From contig NZ_CAJGZV010000001.1 of NCBI RefSeq assembly GCF_904846065.1, positions 2,108,001 through 2,172,000 on the forward strand: a stretch of DNA of 64,000 nt, read 5' to 3'. Below, piece after piece: positions 27,723 to 37,327 of the stretch (position 1 is the first letter of the stretch; each line of letters starts with the position of its first letter). Position numbers and translations under genes: made by a program. The notes under the pieces were generated by a model. It was not told the DNA's origin. It did no database searches and was given only the letters and a program-made list of their open reading frames with translations. The DNA comes from Psychrobacter immobilis (lineage in GTDB: Bacteria; Pseudomonadota; Gammaproteobacteria; Pseudomonadales; Moraxellaceae).

Positions 27723-30716
27723 TTATGGCGTCATATTGGTAGTATCTACTGCCGCATTGAGAGACAACGTTGCTTCTAGCATTTTGTCATCATAAGTGAT
27801 CATTTCATTGATAGTTTGACGATTTATCACCTCAGCAGTTATCTGTGATGTGCTATGTCCTAGCCATGTCACATTACGAAAAGGGCGTGGTTGCTCAGGT
27901 GGTTCAACTGGACATAACAATGTCCACATTTGCCAAATACGCTGATGAGTATCTGCATTTAATATCAGACGTGCCTGAGGCATATTGGCTTGATGAGTCG
28001 GTGGCTGGCTACTTGATGTGAGTGTTTGCGCAGTGGCAGGTGTTGATTTGAGTGGATCAGCCGCATTATACTTTAATACCCTTATGGGCAAATTGGCATC
28101 TATAGCCACCGTACAATCCCAAACACTCGGACTGTCTATTTTGCTCCATCCTGTCAATGCTTGTATGGACAAGTCACCATTGCCCAACTGCCACGTTTTG
28201 CCTTGTTCACAGCGTTGCACACTGATATTCGTCATGTCCTTGGATTGGCTAGTGACTTTATAGGCTTGCTGAAATGCAAACCAATGATCAGAGCGCCCTG
28301 CTTGCCAATACTGACTAATAGGTAAACGCTGATTAAGCTGAAAAACCGTCAAAGGCAACAGCTCAGAAGCACTAGCATTAGAAGCTAAATACGTCTTATC
28401 AGTAGTAAGCGTCTCCGTCAATCCAGCACTACTACTCTGCACGACTATACCTTCTAGTGTATCAACTGACAAGCTACCCAGCTGCTGCGCCAATGTCATC
28501 GACAGCTTATTCGCCTTTAGATTACTTGGCATCGTTCGTGCGGCATTGGGTCTGTGGTCAGATAAAAATAGCCAGCTGATGTTTGTCTTATGCGTATTTG
28601 TTGTGGATGACTGCTCATTATTGACAACAGGATACTGCAACAAAGCAGCGCTTATATAGGGATCACCCGTTGGTAAGATATACAAGGTCGGTATCGTCGT
28701 TAGTGATTGCTGATTGGCATATATCGTCGTCATTAATAAGGTTAGCGGCGGCAGTGCCAGCCAACGACTGATAAATCCTCGTGGTAGTAGCCATGGCAAC
28801 ATACTTAATAGTACCATCAGCAATATGGCGACATTCACGGGGGTATAAAGCCACGCTTCTGACAATGCTGGTAATGAAGTTAACCACGCTATCAGTTCAT
28901 GCAATTTCGCGACAATGGCGCTAACGAGCAGCCAAATACTATCAGCAATAGCAGGTGATAAAAGATAGCACAGCCCTGCCAACAGATTAAGCGGCACAAT
29001 CACCCAACCAAATAAACCGATAGCAAACAGATTGATGACAAGACCCCACAGCGACGCCTTGCCAAATAATAGCAATGTAATAGGTAATAAAGTAATAAAT
29101 AGCCAAAATTGTAATTTGAATACACGTTTGCCTATTATCCAAACACGCTTGAATGCAGTCTCTACTACACTGGCATTATGAGCAGACGCCGTTTCTGATA
29201 CGACAGCTGATTGCGTATATGATGCATCATCAAATTTAAGGAGTAATGCCACTGCGATAAAAGATAGCCAGTACCCTGCCTGCCATAATACGTAGGGATC
29301 AAACCATGCCATCAACACTGCCAATGCAAACAACACCCGCATCGTACTAACCGGCAATAATGTTAAACGTACCAAACCTATCGCGAATAACATCCATGCG
29401 GTACGAGCAGCGGGTACATCAAAACCAGTAAATAGCGCATAAATAAAAGCAGCAGCGATCATCACCCACCAGCGCACTTGCCAACGCGGTACATAACGAT
29501 AAATCCTTGGCCATAGCCGATCAAAAAGCAACACCGCCGCACCCGCCAGCATAATCGCTAAAAACAATACATGAGTGCCAGAGATAGCCAGCAAATGTGA
29601 AATACCAGCCAGTTGATATAGATCTTTGGTATCGCGATTGATTAAACTGCGATCACCTGTGAGCAAACTTAAAGTGACCGCTTTTGCCTGTTGCGCTGCT
29701 GTGGTCTGTGTTGACCAATCTTGATAAAAATGCTGGCGTAATTGCCAACGTCCTTGATTAATATAAGTCTGAAAACGCTGCAGATATGAAGAAGAGGCAA
29801 ATGCTGGCTTTGATACCTCAGTATTGGTGACATTTGATGTGCCAACGGTCAATATATTAGCGACTCCATCAATATGACGACCTCGCAGCCAGCGATAACT
29901 GTCAAAACCAGATGGATTGCTCAACGCTTGCTCAGAGGTCGCCAGTGGTGCAAGCGCTAAACTCATAAGCAGCTGGTCGTCAGGTTGTAAATAATTTAAG
30001 CGGTCAAACGGATTATTATCCAAATTTTTCTTGGATGATTGTTTTGATGAATTTTTTGGATAACCATTGAGCAATACACGGTACGTGCCATCCTTACCGT
30101 TATTATTATTGTTATTTGAGTTATTTTCATACAATCTATTATTGCTTAGGCTATTATTTTCATCTATTAGAAAGTTACTGGTCATGGCATCTAAATCTTC
30201 AACCGCCAACGCCGACACCAAGGGTGATATATCACTAATGACAGCAACTTGTCGATAGCCACTGTCCGTGGCGACGTCATAAACGCTGTCACTTATCCCT
30301 TCGATAGTGACTAATGCTTGCACACGCATTGGCTCAGTGATTTCTGTTAATTCTGCTTGTTGATGGCTAATCAGGGCTTGCAGCGCACTGCCAACGATTA
30401 ATCCAATTGCCAATACAGCAACTAAAACATGATTCAAGATACGAAAGAAGAGTTTAGATTTATGTGAAATATTATATGAAGGATTACGTAAAGAGAGACC
30501 AGCAGTATGTTGCGATAAATGGCTGGGTTTTGCAGAAGGTACATTAAACTGGGCAATAACCATCAGGATAATAGCAAAAATAATGAGCGATAAAGATAAG
30601 ATGGGAGTATTTAATATATCCATTAACGATGAGCTAGTGGGTATCGCCATACTATCTGCGACTGCCAAAACGCCCATCATGGCGATAATAATCAAGCTAC
30701 CAATCAACCAGTACAC
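27723..30716 (-). CDS. comEC: ComEC/Rec2 family DNA internalisation protein, degenerate MBL domain
   Basis: ComEC forms the inner-membrane channel for single-stranded DNA uptake in natural competence. This 997-residue protein has an N-terminal hydrophobic part with an OB-like region, then the competence domain with LTGDRSLI and LAGISHLLAISGTHVLFLA, and many transmembrane helices. The C-terminal part (about 700-990) should be the metallo-beta-lactamase-like domain, but no HxHxDH motif is visible; only an LYILPTGDP segment resembles its first strand. There is an Asn/Ser-rich low-complexity insert near residues 190-225. DNA uptake could still occur with a separate nuclease. Confidence 0.88.
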   Translation of the reverse strand: MYWLIGSLIIIAMMGVLAVADSMAIPTSSSLMDILNTPILSLSLIIFAIILMVIAQFNVPSAKPSHLSQHTAGLSLRNPSYNISHKSKLFFRILNHVLVAVLAIGLIVGSALQALISHQQAELTEITEPMRVQALVTIEGISDSVYDVATDSGYRQVAVISDISPLVSALAVEDLDAMTSNFLIDENNSLSNNRLYENNSNNNNNNGKDGTYRVLLNGYPKNSSKQSSKKNLDNNPFDRLNYLQPDDQLLMSLALAPLATSEQALSNPSGFDSYRWLRGRHIDGVANILTVGTSNVTNTEVSKPAFASSSYLQRFQTYINQGRWQLRQHFYQDWSTQTTAAQQAKAVTLSLLTGDRSLINRDTKDLYQLAGISHLLAISGTHVLFLAIMLAGAAVLLFDRLWPRIYRYVPRWQVRWWVMIAAAFIYALFTGFDVPAARTAWMLFAIGLVRLTLLPVSTMRVLFALAVLMAWFDPYVLWQAGYWLSFIAVALLLKFDDASYTQSAVVSETASAHNASVVETAFKRVWIIGKRVFKLQFWLFITLLPITLLLFGKASLWGLVINLFAIGLFGWVIVPLNLLAGLCYLLSPAIADSIWLLVSAIVAKLHELIAWLTSLPALSEAWLYTPVNVAILLMVLLSMLPWLLPRGFISRWLALPPLTLLMTTIYANQQSLTTIPTLYILPTGDPYISAALLQYPVVNNEQSSTTNTHKTNISWLFLSDHRPNAARTMPSNLKANKLSMTLAQQLGSLSVDTLEGIVVQSSSAGLTETLTTDKTYLASNASASELLPLTVFQLNQRLPISQYWQAGRSDHWFAFQQAYKVTSQSKDMTNISVQRCEQGKTWQLGNGDLSIQALTGWSKIDSPSVWDCTVAIDANLPIRVLKYNAADPLKSTPATAQTLTSSSQPPTHQANMPQARLILNADTHQRIWQMWTLLCPVEPPEQPRPFRNVTWLGHSTSQITAEVINRQTINEMITYDDKMLEATLSLNAAVDTTNMTP

Positions 30717-31039
30717 CAGCGCTCCTTGCTTGATGAGGTGAATATTAGTTTTTGCCTAAATAAAGCCATTTGTTATGATAAATAGCCACTTAATATGACG
30801 AAAATGTACCGAAACACCAAAACACAGATTGATACTAAAACCAGAAACAACAACTGATACGTCATGCAATAGCATTTATATAACTATTACCCTATACTGA
30901 CTGACATATTGCGATGATGATAATCTGATATCATTATCCTATATATTCTCAGCTGTACACTTTATGAATAATATTACTTTATAGCAGACCATCAATGCGA
31001 TTGAGCGGACTGTAGCTAACGATTACAAAAGGCGATCCT
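30717..31039. other. Divergent intergenic region comEC / DUF2062
   Basis: This is AT-rich, with no gene or repeat that I can support. It must contain the promoters of the two divergent genes, but no consensus pair stands out. Confidence 0.4.
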
Positions 31040-31615
31040 GTGCCCCAAAAACGTCTGAAAGACCTGCTTCCTACGCCAGAGAAAATCTTAGAAAGCCGCA
31101 CCTTAAAACTGTTCGCACCGCATCTGGCTGATCCACGATTATGGCACTTTAATCGACATAGCTTAAATAAAGCGGTCTATATTGGGGTGCTTAGTGCATT
31201 TTTCCCATTGCCAGGGCAGATGCTGCTGGCTCTAGTTGGCTCATTAATTTTTCGTGCCAATGTTCCCATGGCGCTCGGCTTGACTTGGATTACCAATCCA
31301 CTTACGAGCTTGCCGATCTTTTATGCAGGCTATTATATCGGTGCCAAAATCCTTGACGTACCGATGATTAGTCTGCGGCTTATCGGCAGGATGATTGCTG
31401 ATTTTAGCTTATGGGCACTATCAGATGGTGCAAATCCATTTATTACCTATCGCGGCACGGTATCGATTGCTGCTTTTTGCATAGGCTTGACGATATTAGC
31501 AATTGTGACCAGCATCGTTTGTGGACTGGCATTTAAGGCAGTTTGGCGCTACAAAACCGTCGTGAGCTGGCAAAAACGTCAGCAAGAACCTTCTGATAAA
31601 TCACCTAAAACCTAA
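31040..31615 (+). CDS. DUF2062 domain-containing membrane protein
   Basis: This 191-residue inner-membrane protein belongs to DUF2062. The family core is visible as KAVYIGVLSAFFPLPGQM, then LGLTWITNPLTSLPIFYAGYYIG. About three to four hydrophobic segments are seen, with a basic C-terminal tail. It begins with GTG. In many gammaproteobacteria DUF2062 genes sit beside comEC and lolCDE-type genes, as here. The molecular role is unknown. Confidence 0.85.
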   Translation: MPQKRLKDLLPTPEKILESRTLKLFAPHLADPRLWHFNRHSLNKAVYIGVLSAFFPLPGQMLLALVGSLIFRANVPMALGLTWITNPLTSLPIFYAGYYIGAKILDVPMISLRLIGRMIADFSLWALSDGANPFITYRGTVSIAAFCIGLTILAIVTSIVCGLAFKAVWRYKTVVSWQKRQQEPSDKSPKT

Positions 31616-31796
31616 TATATGCTGCTGTTATCAAGTCATGGTAACCTTAACGTAGCGAACCACCCTTTACTGTCAACCATTCGCTAACGATAGCAATCTA
31701 GAACACCATCTACTCTCGATTTTTCTATGCTATGTCTCGATATCACCTTAAGCTGGCTATGACTTAAAAAAAAGCCATTTTCTTTGTTGATACCAG

Positions 31797-32105
31797 TCAC
31801 TCTGCTTCTTTATTCTTTTCTATGGCCGCAAGGATGTTGTCCGTAAGGCTAGTGTCCATCACGAAAACTTCAACCACTTTTTCATCTTTAAGCAATGTAT
31901 AGCGTTTGCCCGTTGCACTGTCTTGAGCTTTTAGATCATAATCAACGCCAGCCAAAGTAATGGCATCAAAAACGGGTGTTAATAGATCTATTTGTGCCTG
32001 TTTATCAATTGTCTCGAATAACGTCACATCCATATAGGGTTTTAAAGGTTCATTGCCTTCTTCGGCACTGCCAAAAGCAGCGATTGGGTCGTCATCTCTA
32101 TCCAT
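31797..32105 (-). CDS. Hypothetical small acidic protein
   Basis: I do not recognise this 102-residue protein. It is acidic and soluble, with alternating predicted helix (TIDKQAQIDLLTPVFDAITLA) and beta segments (RYTLLKDEKVVEVFVMD). It has no signal peptide, Cys or membrane segment. It is preceded by an AAGGACTG Shine-Dalgarno-like stretch and followed by lolD upstream on the same strand, about 336 bp away with a decayed repeat copy between them. It is probably a real gene because of its balanced composition and start signal. Confidence 0.6.
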   Translation of the reverse strand: MDRDDDPIAAFGSAEEGNEPLKPYMDVTLFETIDKQAQIDLLTPVFDAITLAGVDYDLKAQDSATGKRYTLLKDEKVVEVFVMDTSLTDNILAAIEKNKEAE

Positions 32106-32207
32106 AATAACAGTCCTTCTTCAATAAATTGGCGGCATTTTGCAGCCCCATTTTGCGTTTATTTTTATTAAAAACTTAGTGTCTGTTGAACATAATCTTG
32201 TCGTTCT

Positions 32208-32371
32208 AGAATATATCCTCATTTAATAATGATGATAAAAGCAAGACAAATTGCCGTTAAACAAGAGAAACAACACAGATCATAGTGATATTAATCAGCG
32301 GTTCAGTTCAACAACGTTTGACAAATTTTAGCCCATGTAGATATCAATTGACTTAAATCAGGACACACCCT
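32208..32371. repeat. Decayed copy of the 171-bp miniature element, copy D
   Basis: The right end AGGACACACCCT and interior blocks such as AAATTGCCGT(C/T)AAAC, GATATTAA and ATATCAATTGA match the reverse complement of the copy at 18066-18236, the orientation of 42690-42860. The left end (AGAATATATCCTCA) has diverged. It occupies the gap between lolD and the hypothetical gene. Confidence 0.75.
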
Positions 32372-32441
32372 ACTACTTAATAACAATAACCATTTACGCT
32401 ATTAAAAATAAAGCGTTAAAAAATGCAGCGTTAAAAAACAG

Positions 32442-33122
32442 TTAATACTGCTCCCAATGACCGTTGCGTAGCAATAACTGACGATCCGCCAACGCCGCGA
32501 GATTGCGATCATGTGTCACCATTAATAGTGCGGTTTGCATGGTATTTTGCAGCTCTGATAATAATCCAAACACGCTTTGCGCATTGTCATAGTCCAAATT
32601 ACCAGTTGGCTCATCTGCCAAAATAAGCGACGGCTTCGTAACCAAAGCACGGGCAATAGCCACACGCTGGCGCTCGCCCCCCGATAGCTCACCAGGTCTA
32701 TGCGCCAGACGATGCTCAAGTCCGACACTTTCTAGTATCGCAATTGCTTGCTCTCTTGCTGAAGTCGTTGAGACCTCTGGTCGCATCAATAACGGCATTG
32801 CAACGTTTTCAATGGCAGTAAATTCGGCTAACAAATGATGAAACTGATAAATAAATCCCAAATGCTTGTTACGCATGGCACCGCGCTCAGTTTCATTCAT
32901 ACTATTTAACAATTGACCATGTAGCCAGACCTCGCCGCTGGTTGGCGTATCAAGACCACCAAGCAAGTGTAGCAAAGTGCTCTTGCCTGAACCACTGGTG
33001 CCAACGATGGCGATGCGCTCGCCAGCATGGACGGTCAAATCCAAGCCAGTCAGTACTTGCGTACTAACCGCCCCTTCATCATATATCTTGTTGATATTTT
33101 TAGCCTCTAAAATGGCAGACAT
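32442..33122 (-). CDS. lolD: Lipoprotein-releasing ABC transporter ATPase
   Basis: LolD powers release of outer-membrane lipoproteins from the inner membrane to LolA. At 226 residues it shows Walker [10 protein letters not shown] (41-49), the Q-loop FIYQFHHLL, signature [15 protein letters not shown] and Walker [32 protein letters not shown] is characteristic of LolD and separates it from other MacB-like ATPases. It lies 155 bp downstream of the permease gene on the same strand, forming a lolC/E-lolD unit. Confidence 0.93.
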   Translation of the reverse strand: MSAILEAKNINKIYDEGAVSTQVLTGLDLTVHAGERIAIVGTSGSGKSTLLHLLGGLDTPTSGEVWLHGQLLNSMNETERGAMRNKHLGFIYQFHHLLAEFTAIENVAMPLLMRPEVSTTSAREQAIAILESVGLEHRLAHRPGELSGGERQRVAIARALVTKPSLILADEPTGNLDYDNAQSVFGLLSELQNTMQTALLMVTHDRNLAALADRQLLLRNGHWEQY

Positions 33123-33277
33123 GGCTTTTCCTTTATTCTATTTATACTGGTATTGATGCTTTATTCAGCGCTACAAACAATTTATCAGCCTAAACTTGCA
33201 TTAAAATTAATTTTAACTAACAAGCATTGTTAATAACTTAAACTGTATATAAAAACTTAAGCGGCATATAAAATCAT

Positions 33278-34513
33278 TTATTCATAACGCAACGTCTGTG
33301 CTGGCTGAATCTTAGCCGCTCGGCGTGCTGGATAAATAGTTGCCAAAAAGCTCAGTACGAAAGACGCACCTGTAATCAATACCACATCTAGTACACGCAA
33401 CTCTGATGGTAAATAATTAACAAAATACGCATCAAACAAGTTCAAATTAAAGACTTGATTAATAAAGCCTAAAATATCACTCACTGTAAGCGCAAATATC
33501 ACGCCCAGTATCGTGCCAGCAATCGTACCAATCACACCGATGACCACGCCTTGCACCATAAACACTTGGGTAATCAAACGAGGAGACGCACCAAAAGTTT
33601 TTAGAATCGCAATGTCCGCTTTTTTGTCGGTAACGAGCATCACTAGGCTGGAGACAATATTAAAAGCTGCTACTAAGATAATTAAAAATAGCAGCAAGCC
33701 GACCATGGCTTTTTCCATTTGAATCGCGCCAAATAGGTTGCCATGCGTTTGTGTCCAATCATTAGGATACAACTGCTGAGGGGCAATAGCGGCGGCTTTT
33801 TCTGCTGCCATTGGAGCGGTAAAAATATCATTGAGCTTCATACGCACACCCTGCGCGCCGTCTGGCAGACGCAACAGTTTTGCCGCATCACCCATCGGGA
33901 TAAATGCCATGAGACTATCCACTTCTGGACTGATGGTAAAAATACCTGTCAAGGTAAAGCGCTTGAATCGTGGTATCACGCCAGCTGGTGAAGGCGATGC
34001 CTCTGGCAGCACTAGCGTCACTTTATCACCCAGTTGCAGCCCTAGAGACTGTACCATCTCTTCACCCAGTACAATATTGAACTCACCACTTTGTAAAGTA
34101 TCAATACTGCCTTGAACCATATGTTCATTGATAATAGAGACATCTTTTTCGTATTCAGGATCGACACCAGTGACCATAATCCCTGCAACCTGACCGTTTG
34201 ACGTCAACATCCCTTGCAGTTGAATAAAGGGCGCTACAGCTGCCACTTCAGGATCTTCTTTAATTTTATCAGCCAATTGCTTCCAATCACTGATAATCTC
34301 GGTGGAAACGACCGTTGCTTGCGGGACCATACCCAAAATACGGGTTTTTAACTCCCGATCAAAACCATTCATGACTGATAGCACCGTGATCAATACGGCA
34401 ACCCCAAGAGTCAAACCAATCATCGAGATAAGCGAGATAAAGGAGATAAAACCATTACTACGCTCTGCTCGGGTGTATCGTAAGCCGATAAACAACGCTA
34501 AAGGACGAAACAT
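33278..34513 (-). CDS. Lipoprotein-releasing ABC permease, LolC/LolE family
   Basis: This 411-residue inner-membrane permease of the LolC/LolE family has an N-terminal helix after the family start FRPLALFIGLRYTRA and FISFISLISMIGLTLGVAVLI. A periplasmic domain of about 220 residues follows, then three C-terminal helices ending with PARRAAKIQPAQTLRYE. Only one permease gene accompanies lolD here. That suits the single-permease LolDF arrangement known from Acinetobacter and some other gammaproteobacteria, in which a homodimer serves, although a second permease elsewhere cannot be excluded. The ATG is chosen over a TTG two codons upstream. Confidence 0.9.
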   Translation of the reverse strand: MFRPLALFIGLRYTRAERSNGFISFISLISMIGLTLGVAVLITVLSVMNGFDRELKTRILGMVPQATVVSTEIISDWKQLADKIKEDPEVAAVAPFIQLQGMLTSNGQVAGIMVTGVDPEYEKDVSIINEHMVQGSIDTLQSGEFNIVLGEEMVQSLGLQLGDKVTLVLPEASPSPAGVIPRFKRFTLTGIFTISPEVDSLMAFIPMGDAAKLLRLPDGAQGVRMKLNDIFTAPMAAEKAAAIAPQQLYPNDWTQTHGNLFGAIQMEKAMVGLLLFLIILVAAFNIVSSLVMLVTDKKADIAILKTFGASPRLITQVFMVQGVVIGVIGTIAGTILGVIFALTVSDILGFINQVFNLNLFDAYFVNYLPSELRVLDVVLITGASFVLSFLATIYPARRAAKIQPAQTLRYE

Positions 34514-34519
34514 ATTCAA

Positions 34520-34959
34520 ACTCTTTATCTTATCTACGTGCGACTTTATATATACTATAAAACGAGCAACAGCAAATGCATCTCACACCTGCACTTGCCA
34601 TAGTCACATATAAATCGAACACAAAAACAGGGTTTCAGACGAGCCAAAGACAGCCGTCAAAAGGGAGCTAGTTTGACACAATTTGGCTGATATGTGCCAG
34701 TCATTAGCAAAAACTGGGCGTATTTTTTAATAAAAAACTGGCTTTTGTTACTATTTTTTATGAGGGGCTTGCTATTACTTGCGTCAATACCTATATATTG
34801 TATGCTAAGGACAATTGTCATTAACCATTCATTTCATTGTTGTTTGTTGACCCTTTACTGATGACAACGTTGCCAACTATCATAAATCTATCGTGTTAAA
34901 TAGAGCCTTATGATAGCCAGCAATAGCCGTTTCAGGTCCAAACCTCACGCTGACTAATT
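34520..34959. other. Divergent intergenic region, no gene seen
   Basis: This is an AT-rich 440-bp gap between the divergent lol permease gene and a hypothetical gene. Repeated short words such as AAAACTGG occur near 34711-34745. No ORF with a ribosome site and no terminator-like hairpin is visible. Confidence 0.4.
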
Positions 34960-34971
34960 TTGAGTATCTTC

Positions 34972-35946
34972 ATGACCATTAATTATCAATATAAAAACGT
35001 CCAATCTCCCACCAAGATCACCATGACTGATGAGCAATCTGCAGGTCACGCCGATCATTGGCGTATTCTGACCGATGACATGAGTCATGACGTGCCAGAA
35101 TGGCTACAAAAAATGATCGAAAAGGCGGCCATGCCTAAAGGTCTCAATAGCAATGTCAGCGCTCAAGACAGCTGCCTATTGCTGTCTGAAAATCAGCCTT
35201 GTCATATCAATCAAGTATTGGCCATGAAAAATGGCAAGCCTGAATGCTTTATCAATGCTTATCCTTGTGTCGATAGCCCGTATGGACTCAATTGTAAGAT
35301 TGAGCGCATCATTGCCAATGACAATTCACACGATGCTGTATTACGCTTGCGTACCGCTGATGGCAGTATTATTTACGCCTTTGACCAGCTCTACACCACC
35401 AATCGCCATTTATATCAGCGAGACACTTCTTACTTTGTGAACTTTAGCGCTTGGGCACATGAGATTAAGCTAAGTGAGCAAAACGAAGTCATCATGGTTG
35501 AAGATCAAGAAGCGATCCGCTACCACCGTGCATTTAACGACATCGTTGCCGCCAATGATGGAAAAATACCCGATGATCTGCAAGAGCAAATCAAAGAATG
35601 GAAACCAGAGACCAAAGCGCAAATGGCACCAGTTGAGATCAACTTAGGTCACATGTGTGCCTATCTATTCGGTGATACTTTGGGACAAGAAGATGAAGCA
35701 TGGTGCCAAGGTCAGGTGCTCGGCAAGCAAAAAACAGTGTTTAATGATAAATCCATTATCCTGTTTGATGTCGTGATACTACGCGAACAAGATGCCGATC
35801 CTTTCGTGATTCGTATCGGCGCGCTCAACACGCCAGAGACGGCTTCTATTAAAGTGCATGACTACGTACAAGCGAACGTCTGGCTACAAGCTGCCATCTA
35901 TAAAGAAAACCAGCAAAGTGCGGCGCAGCAATCAAAAGCCAGTTAA
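34972..35946 (+). CDS. Hypothetical protein of unknown function
   Basis: I do not recognise this 324-residue soluble protein. It is acidic, with scattered Cys and His (QDSCLLL, NQPCHIN, KPECFINAYPCVD, GHMCAYLFG), but no repeated CxxC pattern, no signal peptide and no membrane segment. Two halves look beta-rich (about 60-150 and 215-310), joined by a helical stretch (DLQEQIKEWKPETKAQ). The ATG at MTINYQY is taken; a TTG four codons upstream and an ATG 17 codons downstream are alternatives. It is monocistronic, with a strong terminator after the stop. Confidence 0.75.
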   Translation: MTINYQYKNVQSPTKITMTDEQSAGHADHWRILTDDMSHDVPEWLQKMIEKAAMPKGLNSNVSAQDSCLLLSENQPCHINQVLAMKNGKPECFINAYPCVDSPYGLNCKIERIIANDNSHDAVLRLRTADGSIIYAFDQLYTTNRHLYQRDTSYFVNFSAWAHEIKLSEQNEVIMVEDQEAIRYHRAFNDIVAANDGKIPDDLQEQIKEWKPETKAQMAPVEINLGHMCAYLFGDTLGQEDEAWCQGQVLGKQKTVFNDKSIILFDVVILREQDADPFVIRIGALNTPETASIKVHDYVQANVWLQAAIYKENQQSAAQQSKAS

Positions 35947-36002
35947 CTACTTTACGAGTCATCCGCTACTTTTAAGAATGACCATTAAATGTATCATCAA
36001 AT

Positions 36003-36034
36003 AAAAAGCCCCTAATAAGCATTAGGGGCTTTTT
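36003..36034. terminator. Bidirectional intrinsic terminator
   Basis: A perfect 14-bp stem (AAAAAGCCCCTAAT / ATTAGGGGCTTTTT) with an AAGC loop lies between the convergent hypothetical and SCP2 genes. Confidence 0.9.
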
Positions 36035-36076
36035 GTCTTCTTACAATCGTCAGTATAAAACCCTGCGAATATAGAA

Positions 36077-36466
36077 TTAAGCCATGGTCGTCATTGATTT
36101 AATACGAGTATATAGCTCTTTTTGTTCAGCACTTGGGCGTGCCGTTTGTACTGCCATCAGTTGTGACATATCGCCTTCAACGCGAATTTTACCACCCATA
36201 AAAGCACCCATAATTTCATTGGTATCGAAATCAGTGATGATTGACTGCAAGATACTGCGGTCAAGCAACAAGGTAGTTGTCGCGGCATCGTTCAAGCCGC
36301 GATGCAACAAACCGTTTGCAAAGTTTGCTTCGATGTCTTGCTCAGTGTCAGATACTTTTAGATTGACGATCATATTCGCCAGTGCTGGCGGCAAATTTAG
36401 CTCGCCTGCCTCATTACCCATTTGCTCAACTTGCTCAAACCACTCATCTGTCAAAAAAACTGCCAT
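36077..36466 (-). CDS. SCP2 sterol-binding domain protein
   Basis: This 129-residue single-domain SCP2 protein has the hydrophobic-ligand-binding fold pattern: TTTLLLDRSILQSIITD, then EIMGAFMGGKIRVEGDMSQLMA, which is the typical SCP2 end with IRVEGD. Bacterial members bind fatty acyl or other lipid ligands, and some act in ubiquinone biosynthesis or lipid handling. No signal peptide is present. It stands alone, with an AAGGAC Shine-Dalgarno upstream of the ATG. The ligand is unknown. Confidence 0.87.
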   Translation of the reverse strand: MAVFLTDEWFEQVEQMGNEAGELNLPPALANMIVNLKVSDTEQDIEANFANGLLHRGLNDAATTTLLLDRSILQSIITDFDTNEIMGAFMGGKIRVEGDMSQLMAVQTARPSAEQKELYTRIKSMTTMA

Positions 36467-37327
36467 ATTATTGTCCTTAATTGGTGTTATTTCAGGCTAC
36501 CGTTGTTTGGCTCACTCGCCTGACTGGATATCAAGTGATAAAATAGTTGCTCATAATAGCAGTACAAAAACTGCTATCATCACTTATATTTAGCCTCATT
36601 ATAAGGGTCGACTTGATGATAAGTAAAACTTATTTAGAGTGCTTATGCGGCCATTGTTACAAAAATGCTGCTGGTCATGATATCTAAGCGTAGTAATTAC
36701 TGTCCCTCTATCCCCAAAATGTATTCCTAGAATCGTGATAAAATTGGGTATAAAATAGACAAATTGCACAGCTATAATAAGTTGCTTGCTAAGATTTTTA
36801 CCAAAGAGTTTGTATTTTGCCGCATAGTTCTGATGATATTTGATTAGGATTGCGTTACAATACCCTTAAACAGAGTCGGGAGTTTTAACTAAACATTACG
36901 CAAACATGTTTTTTTGTCAGCCGCCGCTAGCATACGTCTATGGTCAGTACCTTTTTATGGCCCTATGGATATTGGTATCTATCTTCATTAGTACAGCATT
37001 TTTGGTAATAATTAAGATAAATACTTCACCTCTTTAGATGTTTGATGCTCAAAAACGGCGCATCTTCTTATTCACCTTAATGATTTATTAACAATCCTAC
37101 TATCGACCAGCTGTGAGTGTCGTGCGTTTAAAACGCCTTTATGCCTCAATACCAGCTGATATAAAGCGAAAGCTTAGATTGATAGTTAATAATATTATGG
37201 TGATAAGCGAGACAAAAAACAGCATGTGCCGCGATTCTATTTTTATCTGACTATTACTTTTATGATGCAGATAGCGCGGAGAGTTAGTTAATTCTGTTGA
37301 TAATTCGGGCTGTAAAGGAATCATCCA
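36467..37327. other. Long AT-rich region upstream of ccoN
   Basis: This 861-bp gap holds only one candidate small ORF (36906-37037). A TTGAT word followed by TAGG occurs at about 36841, and other TTGAT half-sites lie near 37042, 37178 and 37297. None completes the FNR/ANR palindrome TTGAT-N4-ATCAA. Promoters for the cbb3 operon must lie here. Confidence 0.4.
36906..37037 (+). CDS. Candidate 43-residue single-span membrane peptide
   Basis: An ATG-started frame of 43 codons is found in the long leader of the cbb3 operon. Its product has a short polar N-terminus (FFCQPPLAYVYGQY), a single hydrophobic segment (LFMALWILVSIFISTAFLVI) and a basic/polar end. This resembles a small membrane protein. 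No clear Shine-Dalgarno precedes the ATG, so chance is a real alternative. Confidence 0.25.
   Translation: MFFCQPPLAYVYGQYLFMALWILVSIFISTAFLVIIKINTSPL

Noticed and set aside
37036..37310. FNR/ANR box before ccoN
   Set aside because: Several TTGAT half-sites occur, but none is followed at the right spacing by ATCAA.
37139..37324. 61-codon minus-strand frame upstream of ccoN
   Set aside because: It overlaps the ccoN leader, has no ribosome site and no recognisable product.
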